Part shown: piece by piece, positions 1 through 6,365 of the stretch
Layout: each line of letters opens with the position of its first letter
How positions within the stretch are numbered: the first letter of the stretch is position 1
NCBI GenBank assembly: GCA_964560325.1
Contig: CAZLLV010000050.1
Span: 1-8,676, forward strand
Length of the DNA: 8,676 nucleotides
Reading direction: 5' to 3'
Source: CAZLLV01 sp964560325
GTDB taxonomy: Bacteria > Acidobacteriota > Thermoanaerobaculia > Multivoradales > DATKCC01
The notes under the pieces: generated by a model
Database searches by the model: none
What the model was told of the DNA's origin: nothing
Seen by the model: only the letters and a program-made list of their open reading frames with translations
Position numbers and translations under genes: made by a program

Positions 1-1526
1 TCGACGTCCGGGACGATCAGCGCGGAGAGGAACTTCCGCCGGTCGCCGATCACGACCACCTGGTTGACGAAGCGGCTCGCCTTGAGCCGGTTCTCGATCG
101 GCGCCGGCGCCACGTTCTTGCCGTAGGCGTTTACCAGGATCTCCTTCTTGCGGTCGGTGATCGAGAGGAAGCCGTCGGCGTCGATCTCGCCGATGTCGCC
201 GGTGTGGAACCAGCCGTCGGCGTCGATCGTCTCGGCCGTGTCCTCCGGCCGGTTCCAGTAGCCCTTCATGGTGTTCGGCCCGCGCGAGAGCACCTCGCCG
301 TCGGCGGCGATCCGCACCTCGACGCGCGGGATCGGCCGGCCGACGGTGCCGATCTTCGCCGCCTTCGGCGTGTTGACCGCGATCACCGGCGAGGTCTCGG
401 TCAGTCCGTAACCTTCGTAGATCTCGACCCCGGCGCCCCAGAAGAAGGCGGCGATCTCGGGCGCGAGCGGCGCGCCGCCCGAGAGGGCGAGCTCGAAGCG
501 GCCGCCCAGGCGCTCGCGGATCTTGCCGAAGACGAGCTTGTCGGCGAGCGCGAGCTTGACGCCCAGGAGGCCCGGCGGCCGCTCGCGGGCGAGCCGGTGG
601 TCGATCGCCTCGCGGCCGACCTCGACCGCCCAGTCGAAGATCTTCTTCTTGGTCCCCGAGCCGCGCGCCACGTTCTCCTGGATCTTCGCCAGCACCTTCT
701 CGTAGACCCGCGGCACCGAGACGAAGACGTGCGGCTTGACGAGGCCGAGGTCCTCGCCGAGGGTCGAGACCGACTCGGCGTAAGCGATCGTGCAGCCCTG
801 GTGGAAGTAGAGGAAGTCGACCATCCGCTCGTAGGCGTGGGCGAGCGGCAGGAAGCAGAGGGCGGTGAAGCGGCTGTCGATCGGGAAGGCCTCGAGCGCC
901 GCGTGGACGTTCGAGACGATGTTGTCGTGGGTCAGCATCACGCCCTTCGGCTGCCCCGTGGTGCCGCTCGTGTAGACCAGCGTCGCGAGATCGCCGGGCT
1001 CGATCGAGTGCACGCGGTCGCCGAACGCCTCCGGGTCGGCGTCGGAGCCCTCCCGGTCGAGCTCCGCCATGGTGACGACCGGTGCGCCGCCGGCCACGAC
1101 CTCCGCCGGCACCTCGCCGCGGATCAGGACGAAGAGCTCGACCTTCGGCAGCTCGCTCCGCAGCTCCAGGAGCTCCTGGAGCTGCTCCAGGTGGTGGACG
1201 AAGGCGATCTTCGACTCGCTGTCGGCCAGGATGTAGGCCGCTTGCTCCGCGAGCAGCGTGGGGTAGACCGTCACCGTCGCCGCGCCCCGGCAGAGCGTCG
1301 CGAAGTCGACGATCGGCCAGTGGGGGCCGTTCTCGGCCATCAGCGCCACCCGATCGCCGCGCTCGACCCCGCGCTTCTCGAGCCCGCGTGCGAGCCGGCG
1401 CACCCGGTCGACCAGCTCGACGGTCGAGATCGGGTGGAAGGTCGCGCCCACCTTGTGGAGCAGGGCGTCCGGCTTGCGGTGTCCCGCGGCGTGCAAGAAG
1501 AGCTGGGCGAGGGTGGTGACGGCCAT
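1..1526 (-). CDS. Long-chain fatty acid--CoA ligase (AMP-forming, FadD15-like), C-terminus beyond window
   Basis: The enzyme activates fatty acids with ATP and CoA through an acyl-adenylate, feeding beta-oxidation or lipid synthesis in the cytoplasm or at the inner membrane face. The reading frame is open from ATG at 1526 to the left edge, giving 508 visible codons. The family is usually about 600 residues, so roughly 90 are missing, including the region of the C-terminal catalytic lysine. Visible adenylate-forming motifs are the P-loop YTSGTTGQPKG (185-195), LSGGAPL (348-354), EGYGLTETSP (371-380), the HTGDIG segment (441-446) and DRKKEILVNAYGKNVAP (458-474). The last two contain the ribose-binding Asp and the hinge. 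The pattern LSGGAPL-EGYGLTE with a KNVAP-x-PIE stretch fits the FadD15 type of long-chain synthetase rather than acetyl-CoA synthetase or NRPS domains. The start is supported by an AGGAG ribosome site 6 nt upstream. The gene is transcribed divergently from the beta-propeller gene. Family assignment is firm; chain-length specificity is not visible. Confidence 0.95.
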   Translation of the reverse strand, partial: MAVTTLAQLFLHAAGHRKPDALLHKVGATFHPISTVELVDRVRRLARGLEKRGVERGDRVALMAENGPHWPIVDFATLCRGAATVTVYPTLLAEQAAYILADSESKIAFVHHLEQLQELLELRSELPKVELFVLIRGEVPAEVVAGGAPVVTMAELDREGSDADPEAFGDRVHSIEPGDLATLVYTSGTTGQPKGVMLTHDNIVSNVHAALEAFPIDSRFTALCFLPLAHAYERMVDFLYFHQGCTIAYAESVSTLGEDLGLVKPHVFVSVPRVYEKVLAKIQENVARGSGTKKKIFDWAVEVGREAIDHRLARERPPGLLGVKLALADKLVFGKIRERLGGRFELALSGGAPLAPEIAAFFWGAGVEIYEGYGLTETSPVIAVNTPKAAKIGTVGRPIPRVEVRIAADGEVLSRGPNTMKGYWNRPEDTAETIDADGWFHTGDIGEIDADGFLSITDRKKEILVNAYGKNVAPAPIENRLKASRFVNQVVVIGDRRKFLSALIVPDV

Positions 1527-1532
1527 GGGGGT

Positions 1533-1538
1533 CTCCTG
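1533..1538 (-). promoter_or_regulatory. Ribosome binding site of the acyl-CoA synthetase gene
   Basis: On the minus strand CAGGAG lies 6 nt before the ATG at 1526, which fixes that start. No other in-frame start with a comparable site lies close by. Confidence 0.75.
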
Positions 1539-1569
1539 GAGCGTTCGGTCGAGAGGGCGCGCGGGGATC

Positions 1570-1575
1570 ATTCTA
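1570..1575 (-). promoter_or_regulatory. Possible -10 element for the acyl-CoA synthetase gene
   Basis: The minus strand reads TAGAAT, five of six matches to TATAAT, about 44 nt upstream of the start codon. It is the only AT-rich patch in this part of the intergenic region. No convincing -35 hexamer lies 16-18 nt further upstream, so the call is tentative; another sigma factor or an activated promoter would be possible. Confidence 0.25.
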
Positions 1576-1748
1576 CCGTCGTGCCCGGGGGGAGCCGCGG
1601 AGATCGGGCGCCCCGAGACCCGATGCAACATCGCGGCCCCGTCTTCGTAACAGCGTTCGGCGCCGCCGGCGCCCGGGGGGCCGTGTGGGCTCTTGGGGCG
1701 GCACTGTGACAACCTGGCGGCTCACCATCTTCCTACACAGAGCACTCC

Positions 1749-1755
1749 GAGGAGG
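1749..1755 (+). promoter_or_regulatory. Ribosome binding site of the beta-propeller gene
   Basis: GAGGAGG lies 7 nt before GTG at 1763. This strong site, together with the signal peptide that begins exactly there, decides the start against the in-frame GTG at 1685. That upstream start would add 26 residues ahead of the signal peptide and lacks a comparable site. Confidence 0.85.
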
Positions 1756-1762
1756 CCTTTCC

Positions 1763-4700
1763 GTGACGCGAAGCGCGCGCCTGTCGACCCTCGCCCTCAC
1801 CCTCTTCCTGGCCGTTTTCTGGACCGTCCCGCCGCCGGCCGGCGCCGCTCCCGCCCCGCAGCGGGGGAGCGAAGAGAAGAAAGACGCCGAGGCGGCGGAC
1901 GAGACGAAAGAGAAGGACGTCCTCTCCGCCGGCACCCTCGCCGGCCTGGCGCTGCGCGGCATCGGCCCGGCGGTCACCTCCGGCCGCGTCGGCGACATCG
2001 CCGTCCAGGCCGACGACCACGACGTCTGGTGGGTCGCCGTCGCCTCCGGCGGCGTGTGGAAGAGCACCGACGCGGGAACCACCTGGACCAGCGTATTCGA
2101 CGGCACCGGCGTCTACTCGATCGGCTGCGTGACGATCGATCCGAACAACCCGGACGTGGTCTGGGTCGGCACCGGCGAGAACAACAGCCAGCGCAGCGTC
2201 TCCTACGGCGACGGCGTCTACAAGTCGACCGACGGCGGCAAGTCGTGGAAGAACATGGGGTTGAAAGAGTCCGAGCACATCGGGAGGATCGTGGTCGACC
2301 CGCGCGACTCGAACACCGTCTTCGTCGCCGCGCAGGGGCCGCTCTGGAGCGCGGGCGGCGACCGCGGCCTGTACAAGACGACCGACGGCGGCACGACCTG
2401 GGAGAAGGTCCTGGAGATCAGCGAGCACACCGGCGTCTCCGAGGTCTGGCTCGATCCGCGCGATCCGGACGTGCTCTACGCCTCGGCCTACCAGCGCCGG
2501 CGTCACGTCTGGACCCTGATCGACGGCGGTCCCGAGTCGGCGATCCACAAGTCCGAGGACGGCGGCGAGAGCTGGCGGAAGCTCGAGAACGGCATTCCGC
2601 CGGGCGACAAGGGGCGGATCGGCCTCGCCGTCTCGCCGGTCGACCCGGACGTGGTCTACGCCATCGTCGAGGGCGGCGAGAAGGTGGGCGGGTTCTACCG
2701 CTCGACCGACCGGGGCGAGAGCTGGGAGAAGCGTAGCGACTACGTCTCCGGCAGCCCGCAGTACTACCAGGAGCTGTTCCCCGATCCGACCGACGTCGAC
2801 CGGGTCTACTCGATGGACACCTTCCTCCAGCTCACCGAGGACGGCGGGGCCACCTGGACCTCGCCGCCGCAGGGCGCCATGCACGTCGATTACCACGCCC
2901 TCTGGATCGATCCGGACGACACCGACCACATGGTGATCGGCAACGACGGCGGGCTCTACGAGACCCACGACGCCGTCTCCTGGCGCTTCGTGCCGAACCT
3001 GCCGGTGACCCAGTTCTACAAGATCGCGATCGACGACGCGAAGCCGTTCTACAACGTCTACGGCGGCACCCAGGACAACTTCACCCTCGGCGGCCCGACC
3101 CAGACCGCGAGCGCCTCCGGCATCACCAACGCCGACTGGTACGTGGTGGTCGGCGGCGACGGCTTCCAGGCGCGGGTCGAGCCGGGCAACCCGGACATCG
3201 TCTACTCGCAGTCGCAGTACGGCAACCTGGTGCGCTTCGACCGCGCGAGCGGCGAGCTGATCGACATCCAGCCCCAGCCGGCGCCGGGCGACGAGCCGCT
3301 GGTCTGGAACTGGGACGCGCCGCTCATCATCAGCCCCCACTCGCCGACCCGGCTCTACTTCGGCGCCGACCGGCTCTTCCGGAGCGACGACCGGGGCGAC
3401 TCGTGGACCCCCGTCTCGCCCGATCTGACCCGCGGAATCGACCGCAACCAGCTCGAGGTGATGGGCCGCATCTGGTCGATCGACGCGGTGGCGAAGAACA
3501 GCTCGACCTCGATCTACGGCAACCTGGTGGCGCTCTCCGAGTCGCCGCTCGTCGAGGGCCTGCTCTACGCCGGCACCGACGACGGGCTGGTGCAGGTGTC
3601 GGAGGACGGCGGTGCCACCTGGCGCGGCGAGGAGGGCTTCCCGGGCGTGCCGGAGCGCTCCTACGTCTCGCGCCTGGAGGCGTCGCGCCACGATCCGGAC
3701 ACGGTCTACGCCGCCTTCGACAACCACAAGATGGGCGACTTCGCGCCGTACGTCCTGAAGTCGACCGACCGCGGCCGGACCTGGGCCTCGATCGCCGGCG
3801 ACCTGCCGGAGCGGGGCTCGGTCTACTCGCTGGCCCAGGACGCCGAGCGGCCGGAGCTGCTCTTCGCCGGCACCGAGTTCGGGGTCTTCTTCACCCTGGA
3901 AGAGGGCGGCAAGTGGATCCAGCTCACCGGCGGGATGCCGCCGATCGCGGTCCGCGACCTGGCGATCCACGACGAGGAGGTCGACCTGGTGGCCGGCACC
4001 TTCGGCCGCGGCTTCTATGTGCTCGACGACTACACGCCGCTGCGCGGCCTGACCCGCGAGACGCTGGAAGCCGAAGCGACCCTCTTCCCGGTCGACGATC
4101 CGTGGGTCTTCAACCCGGACTACTCGCGCATCGGCCTCGCCGGCCAGGGCTTCCAGGGCGCGTCGTTCTTCACCGCCCCCAACCCGCCGTTCGGCGCCGT
4201 CTTCACCTACCACCTGAAGGAGGGCTACGAGACCCGGCGCGACGAGCGCTGGAAGCTCGAGGCCGAGGCGGTGCAGGACGAGGAGGTGCTGGAGATTCCG
4301 AGCTGGGACGAGCTGCGCGAAGAGGCGCGCGAGAAGGAGCCGCGCATCCTCCTCACCGTCCGCGACGGTTCGGGCCAGGTGGTGCGGCGGTTGACCGGTC
4401 CGGCCGGCGCCGGCATGCACCGCGTGGCCTGGGACCTGCGCTACCCGCCGGCGGTGCCGACGTCGCTCCAGCCCCAGGGAGCCGGTCTGTTCTCCTCGGC
4501 GCCCGCCGGTCCGCCGACCGTCCCCGGCACCTACACGGTGAGCCTCGCCAAGGTGATCGACGACCAGGTGACGCCGCTCGGCGAGGAGCGGACCTTCACC
4601 ACCCGTCCGCTCGGGCTCGCGGCGCTGCCGGCCGAGGACCGGGCGGCCGTGGTCGAGTTCCAGCGCGCCACCGCCGACCTCCAGCGCGCCATGATGGGGT

Positions 4701-5119
4701 CGATGCGGGTGGTCGACGACGCCGAGAACCGCATCGCCCACCTGCGCCAGGCGCTGCTCGACACGCCGGGCGCCGACTACCAGGTCCTGAACGACCTGCG
4801 GGCGGTCGAGGAGCGGCTCTCCGACCTGAAGATCGACCTGTACGGCGACGAGGTGATCGCGGGCTACAGCGAGGCGACCGCTCCGGCGATCAGCGACCGG
4901 GTGTTCCGGGTGATCTACGGCCAGTGGGGCGCGAGCTCCGGCCCGACCGGGACCCAGCGCGAGTCGTACCGGGCGGCGGCGGAGGCGTTCACCGGCTTCC
5001 TGGCCGAGCTGCGCACGCTGGTCGAAAGCGACCTGGCGGGAATCGAGCGGCGGCTCGAGGAGGCGGGCGCGCCGTGGACGCCGGGGCGCTTCCCGACCTG
5101 GCAGCCGCCGGAGGGTTGA
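1763..5119 (+). CDS. Secreted BNR/Asp-box (sortilin/VPS10-like) beta-propeller protein, 1118 aa
   Basis: This is an exported protein of unknown function; relatives are often labelled 'glycosyl hydrolase' or 'WD40/YVTN/BNR repeat protein' without biochemical proof. From the GTG start there is a Sec signal peptide: basic RSAR near residue 3, a hydrophobic core at about 9-22, and a likely AGA cleavage site at 26-28. No lipobox cysteine follows. A charged linker (about 35-52) precedes nine Asp-boxes of the form [ST]-x-D-x-G-x-[TS]-W, starting at residues 101, 155, 206, 264, 314, 358, 541, 613 and 667, with degenerate copies near 401 and 711. This suggests two stacked beta-propellers up to about residue 760, ending in TFGRGFYVLDDY (746-757). 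Residues 800-945 look like an Ig-type fold (HRVAWDLRY 886-894, VPGTYTVSL 920-928). Residues 950-1105 are mainly helical. Length and order match full-length members of this family. The gene appears monocistronic: a divergent neighbour lies upstream and a terminator directly downstream. No sialidase or other catalytic site is recognisable, so binding or scaffolding of an extracellular partner is as likely as hydrolysis. Confidence 0.93.
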   Translation: MTRSARLSTLALTLFLAVFWTVPPPAGAAPAPQRGSEEKKDAEAADETKEKDVLSAGTLAGLALRGIGPAVTSGRVGDIAVQADDHDVWWVAVASGGVWKSTDAGTTWTSVFDGTGVYSIGCVTIDPNNPDVVWVGTGENNSQRSVSYGDGVYKSTDGGKSWKNMGLKESEHIGRIVVDPRDSNTVFVAAQGPLWSAGGDRGLYKTTDGGTTWEKVLEISEHTGVSEVWLDPRDPDVLYASAYQRRRHVWTLIDGGPESAIHKSEDGGESWRKLENGIPPGDKGRIGLAVSPVDPDVVYAIVEGGEKVGGFYRSTDRGESWEKRSDYVSGSPQYYQELFPDPTDVDRVYSMDTFLQLTEDGGATWTSPPQGAMHVDYHALWIDPDDTDHMVIGNDGGLYETHDAVSWRFVPNLPVTQFYKIAIDDAKPFYNVYGGTQDNFTLGGPTQTASASGITNADWYVVVGGDGFQARVEPGNPDIVYSQSQYGNLVRFDRASGELIDIQPQPAPGDEPLVWNWDAPLIISPHSPTRLYFGADRLFRSDDRGDSWTPVSPDLTRGIDRNQLEVMGRIWSIDAVAKNSSTSIYGNLVALSESPLVEGLLYAGTDDGLVQVSEDGGATWRGEEGFPGVPERSYVSRLEASRHDPDTVYAAFDNHKMGDFAPYVLKSTDRGRTWASIAGDLPERGSVYSLAQDAERPELLFAGTEFGVFFTLEEGGKWIQLTGGMPPIAVRDLAIHDEEVDLVAGTFGRGFYVLDDYTPLRGLTRETLEAEATLFPVDDPWVFNPDYSRIGLAGQGFQGASFFTAPNPPFGAVFTYHLKEGYETRRDERWKLEAEAVQDEEVLEIPSWDELREEAREKEPRILLTVRDGSGQVVRRLTGPAGAGMHRVAWDLRYPPAVPTSLQPQGAGLFSSAPAGPPTVPGTYTVSLAKVIDDQVTPLGEERTFTTRPLGLAALPAEDRAAVVEFQRATADLQRAMMGSMRVVDDAENRIAHLRQALLDTPGADYQVLNDLRAVEERLSDLKIDLYGDEVIAGYSEATAPAISDRVFRVIYGQWGASSGPTGTQRESYRAAAEAFTGFLAELRTLVESDLAGIERRLEEAGAPWTPGRFPTWQPPEG

Positions 5120-5153
5120 CCGCCGGAGGGTCAGGCGGTAATCTTTCGCGTCC

Positions 5154-5186
5154 CCGCCGGGGCGTTCGCGTCCCGGCGGCTCTTTT
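5154..5186 (+). terminator. Rho-independent terminator after the beta-propeller gene
   Basis: CCGCCGGG (5154-5161) pairs perfectly with CCCGGCGG (5172-5179). The stem extends through G-U, C-G and G-C pairs to a TTCG tetraloop at 5165-5168, giving 11 pairs. CTCTTTT follows at 5180-5186. It sits 35 nt after the stop codon and 3 nt before the tRNA, so it ends the upstream transcript. It could also mean that the tRNA is made from its own promoter or released from a read-through transcript by processing. Confidence 0.85.
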
Positions 5187-5188
5187 GA

Positions 5189-5265
5189 CGGGGCGTAGCT
5201 CAGCCTGGTAGAGCGCACGGTTCGGGACCGTGAGGCCGGAGGTTCAAATCCTCTCGCCCCGACCA
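5189..5265 (+). tRNA. tRNA-Pro (anticodon CGG)
   Basis: It forms a complete 77-nt cloverleaf. The acceptor stem CGGGGCG (5189-5195) pairs with CGCCCCG (5255-5261), followed by discriminator A and an encoded CCA (5263-5265). The D-stem is GCTC/GAGC (5198-5201/5211-5214). The anticodon stem CACGG/CCGTG (5216-5220/5228-5232) encloses the loop TTCGGGA with anticodon CGG at 5223-5225, which reads the proline codon CCG. The T-arm has loop TTCAAAT (5243-5249) and one G-U pair at its base. The C1-G72 pair is the usual bacterial tRNA-Pro identity feature. It is flanked closely by hairpin terminators on both sides. No integrase gene or duplicated tRNA 3' end is visible nearby. Confidence 0.97.
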
Positions 5266-5279
5266 TTCCCGCGAGCTCG

Positions 5280-5312
5280 AGAGCCCGGATCGGCAGCCGA
5301 CCCGGGCTCTTT
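5280..5312 (+). terminator. Rho-independent terminator after tRNA-Pro
   Basis: AGAGCCCGG (5280-5288) pairs perfectly with CCGGGCTCT (5302-5310). Inside, after a single A/C mismatch, TCGG/CCGA closes a 3-nt loop (5294-5296). The T run is short and interrupted (TTT at 5310-5312, then CGC and TTT at 5316-5318). It begins 15 nt after the tRNA CCA and separates the tRNA from the chemosensory operon. Confidence 0.8.
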
Positions 5313-5394
5313 CGCTTTCCGCCGCCTTCCGCCACCTCCCGGTCGCCGATTCGGGACCTCGCTGTCCCCCTCCGGACGGTCCCGGCACCGAAGT

Positions 5395-5414
5395 ACCTGT
5401 GCATCCCGACAGGT
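5395..5414 (+). promoter_or_regulatory. Inverted repeat upstream of the chemosensory promoter (possible regulator site)
   Basis: ACCTGT (5395-5400) and ACAGGT (5409-5414) form a perfect 6-bp dyad with an 8-nt spacer, ending 11 nt before the proposed -35 element. Position and symmetry fit a dimeric DNA-binding protein, perhaps an activator. No T run follows, so a terminator is unlikely. A 6-bp dyad can arise by chance in GC-rich DNA. Confidence 0.35.
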
Positions 5415-5425
5415 CGCCTGCCGCC

Positions 5426-5454
5426 TTGCCAGAGAAGCGGGAATTCCCTATCCT
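5426..5454 (+). promoter_or_regulatory. Sigma70-like promoter of the chemosensory operon
   Basis: TTGCCA (5426-5431) matches five of six -35 consensus positions. A 17-nt spacer separates it from TATCCT (5449-5454), which matches four of six -10 positions. It is the best-spaced promoter in the control region, lying after the tRNA terminator. It would start transcription near 5461, leaving a leader of roughly 30 nt before the GTG at 5494. Confidence 0.6.
5439..5448 (+). promoter_or_regulatory. Palindromic candidate operator inside the promoter spacer
   Basis: GGGAATTCCC is a perfect 10-bp palindrome that occupies the last ten bases of the spacer and touches the -10 hexamer. A protein bound here would block RNA polymerase, so a repressor site is plausible. 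No regulator gene is visible in the window to pair with it. Confidence 0.35.
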
Positions 5455-5483
5455 CCCGTCCGTGCCCTACATCGGAGTGGGAC

Positions 5484-5489
5484 GGAGGT
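5484..5489 (+). promoter_or_regulatory. Ribosome binding site deciding the start of the cheW-like gene
   Basis: GGAGGT ends 4 nt before GTG at 5494. This site rules out longer in-frame starts: the GTG at 5230 lies inside tRNA-Pro and upstream of the tRNA terminator and the promoter. Confidence 0.75.
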
Positions 5490-5493
5490 CCGC

Positions 5494-6006
5494 GTGAGCC
5501 GTCGCGAACGAACGGCTCCGGCGGCGAAGGCCGTGTCCGGCGGCGAGCGGGACGACGCGCCCGGGACCGGCGACCGCTACCTGCTGGTGCAGGCCGGCGA
5601 GGATCTCTGCGTCCTGCCGCTCGCCCGCGTCCGGCGGATCGTGCGCGACCTCGACGTCACGCCGCTCCCCGGCACCTCGGCGCAGCTCAAGGGGTTGGCG
5701 GAGTTCGGCGGCGAGCCGTTGCCGGTCCTCGATCTCGGGCAGATCGTCGGCGCGGCGCCCGGCGCCACGCCGCCCTACTCGGTGACCGTGATCGCCTGGG
5801 CCGGCCCCTGGCGCTCGCGCGAGCTGGTGGGGCTGGCCGTCGACCTGGTGCTCGAGGTGGTGCCGGTCGCGGCCGGCTCGACGGTGGCGGGCGGCGAGGG
5901 GGTGGTGCGGGGCGAGGCGACCGTCCGGGACCGGGCGGTGCGGGTGATCAGCCTCGCGGCGCTCGGCTCCCACTCCGGGACGGACGGCCTCGGGCGCGCG
6001 TCATGA
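5494..6006 (+). CDS. cheW: CheW-like chemosensory adaptor protein, 170 aa
   Basis: CheW proteins are cytoplasmic SH3-like adaptors that couple the receptor tip to the CheA kinase. After a polar N-terminal tail (1-27), residues 28-158 follow the CheW fold. The first strands are YLLVQAGEDLCVLPLARVRRIV (29-50, the start of subdomain 1). Then come PLPG (57-60), KGLAEFGGEPLPVLDLGQIVG (66-86), the second subdomain LVGLAVDLVLEVVPV (111-125), and the last strand VRVISLAAL (149-157). Length is normal for the family. The usual N-x-R-G motif before PVxDL is replaced by E70-F-G-G73; the position equivalent to E. coli CheW Arg62 is Gly72. The gene is first in the operon, with its own ribosome site, and its TGA overlaps the next ATG (ATGA at 6003). 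The family call is good; which receptor and kinase it serves is inferred from the neighbours. Confidence 0.85.
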   Translation: MSRRERTAPAAKAVSGGERDDAPGTGDRYLLVQAGEDLCVLPLARVRRIVRDLDVTPLPGTSAQLKGLAEFGGEPLPVLDLGQIVGAAPGATPPYSVTVIAWAGPWRSRELVGLAVDLVLEVVPVAAGSTVAGGEGVVRGEATVRDRAVRVISLAALGSHSGTDGLGRAS

Positions 6007-6365
6007 GCGAAGCGGTCCGCCAGCGGGTCCTCGTGGTCCGCCGTGCCGGCACCCTCTTCGGCGTCGCCCACGGGGCCGTGCGCGACGTGACGCGGGTGGA
6101 GCGCGGGGGCGGCGGGTACCTCCTGCGGCTGGCCGGCGAGGCGCGAGGGGGCGACGAAGAGCTGACGGCCGACGAGCTGGTCGGCGTGGTGGACGACCTG
6201 CCGGTGTGGCCCGCCGGCGGGGTGATGGATCGCTATTGGAGCGAGCCCGCGGGGGGATTGACGGTGCATGCCGCCATCCCGATGGTGGTGGTCGATCCCG
6301 CGCGGGTGCCCTCCTTCCTGCGGTCGGACGAGGAGACGGAGAGAGCCGATGTCGACGATCGATAG
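6003..6365 (+). CDS. Small protein of the chemosensory operon, possible degenerate CheW-like, 120 aa
   Basis: I do not recognise a family with certainty. The start ATG overlaps the cheW-like stop codon (ATGA), and the stop overlaps the receptor gene start by 17 nt, so translation is probably coupled on both sides. The protein is soluble, with no signal peptide or membrane segment. Its beginning, QRVLVVRRAGTLFGVAHGAV (7-26), resembles the first two strands of CheW (hydrophobic strand, Gly turn, F-x-V, then a V-R-D-V helix start at 26-29). Residues 85-106, with LTVHAAIPMVVVDPARV, resemble the last CheW strand followed by a D-P-x-R-hydrophobic helix cap. The middle (30-84) is too short and lacks the PVxDL core. 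It may be a cut-down adaptor, a CheW partner or an unrelated small regulator. Codon use matches the neighbours, and the conserved operon-style overlaps argue that it is a real gene. Confidence 0.75.
   Translation: MSEAVRQRVLVVRRAGTLFGVAHGAVRDVTRVERGGGGYLLRLAGEARGGDEELTADELVGVVDDLPVWPAGGVMDRYWSEPAGGLTVHAAIPMVVVDPARVPSFLRSDEETERADVDDR
6338..6343 (+). promoter_or_regulatory. Ribosome binding site of the receptor gene
   Basis: GGAGAG lies within the end of the preceding gene, 5 nt before ATG at 6349 (GGAG core 7 nt away). A second AGGAGA is at 6331-6336. It selects 6349 over the in-frame ATG at 6268, whose extra 27 residues are Arg/Trp/Pro-rich and lie out of frame inside the previous gene. Confidence 0.7.

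Noticed and set aside
1603..1624. ATCGGG...CCCGAT inverted repeat and the nearby GGCGCC pair (1659-1673) in the divergent intergenic region
   Set aside because: Short GC-rich dyads are expected by chance in this sequence; there is no good promoter to relate them to and no T run.
204..1709. Open plus-strand frame of about 500 codons over the acyl-CoA synthetase
   Set aside because: The opposite strand encodes all adenylate-forming motifs in order; this frame has none.
1693..1738. Promoter for the beta-propeller gene (TTGGGG / TACACA)
   Set aside because: The -10 match is poor and the spacing is wrong; no pair of hexamers was convincing.
2024..3784. DNA-level tandem repeats in the beta-propeller gene
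   Set aside because: The recurring short stretches encode Asp-box motifs at irregular distances; they are protein repeats, not a satellite or CRISPR.
5189..5265. tRNA-Pro as attachment site of an integrated element
   Set aside because: No integrase gene, no repeated tRNA 3' segment and no change in base composition are seen on either side.
1733..5404. Open minus-strand frame of over 1,200 codons opposite the beta-propeller gene and tRNA
   Set aside because: Its translation is Arg/Val/Gly/Asp-rich without domain motifs, and it runs antisense through a clear gene and a tRNA. It is a by-product of GC-rich third codon positions.
5230..5493. N-terminal extension of the cheW-like gene
   Set aside because: It would start within the tRNA anticodon arm and cross the tRNA terminator and the promoter; the ribosome site at 5484 supports 5494.
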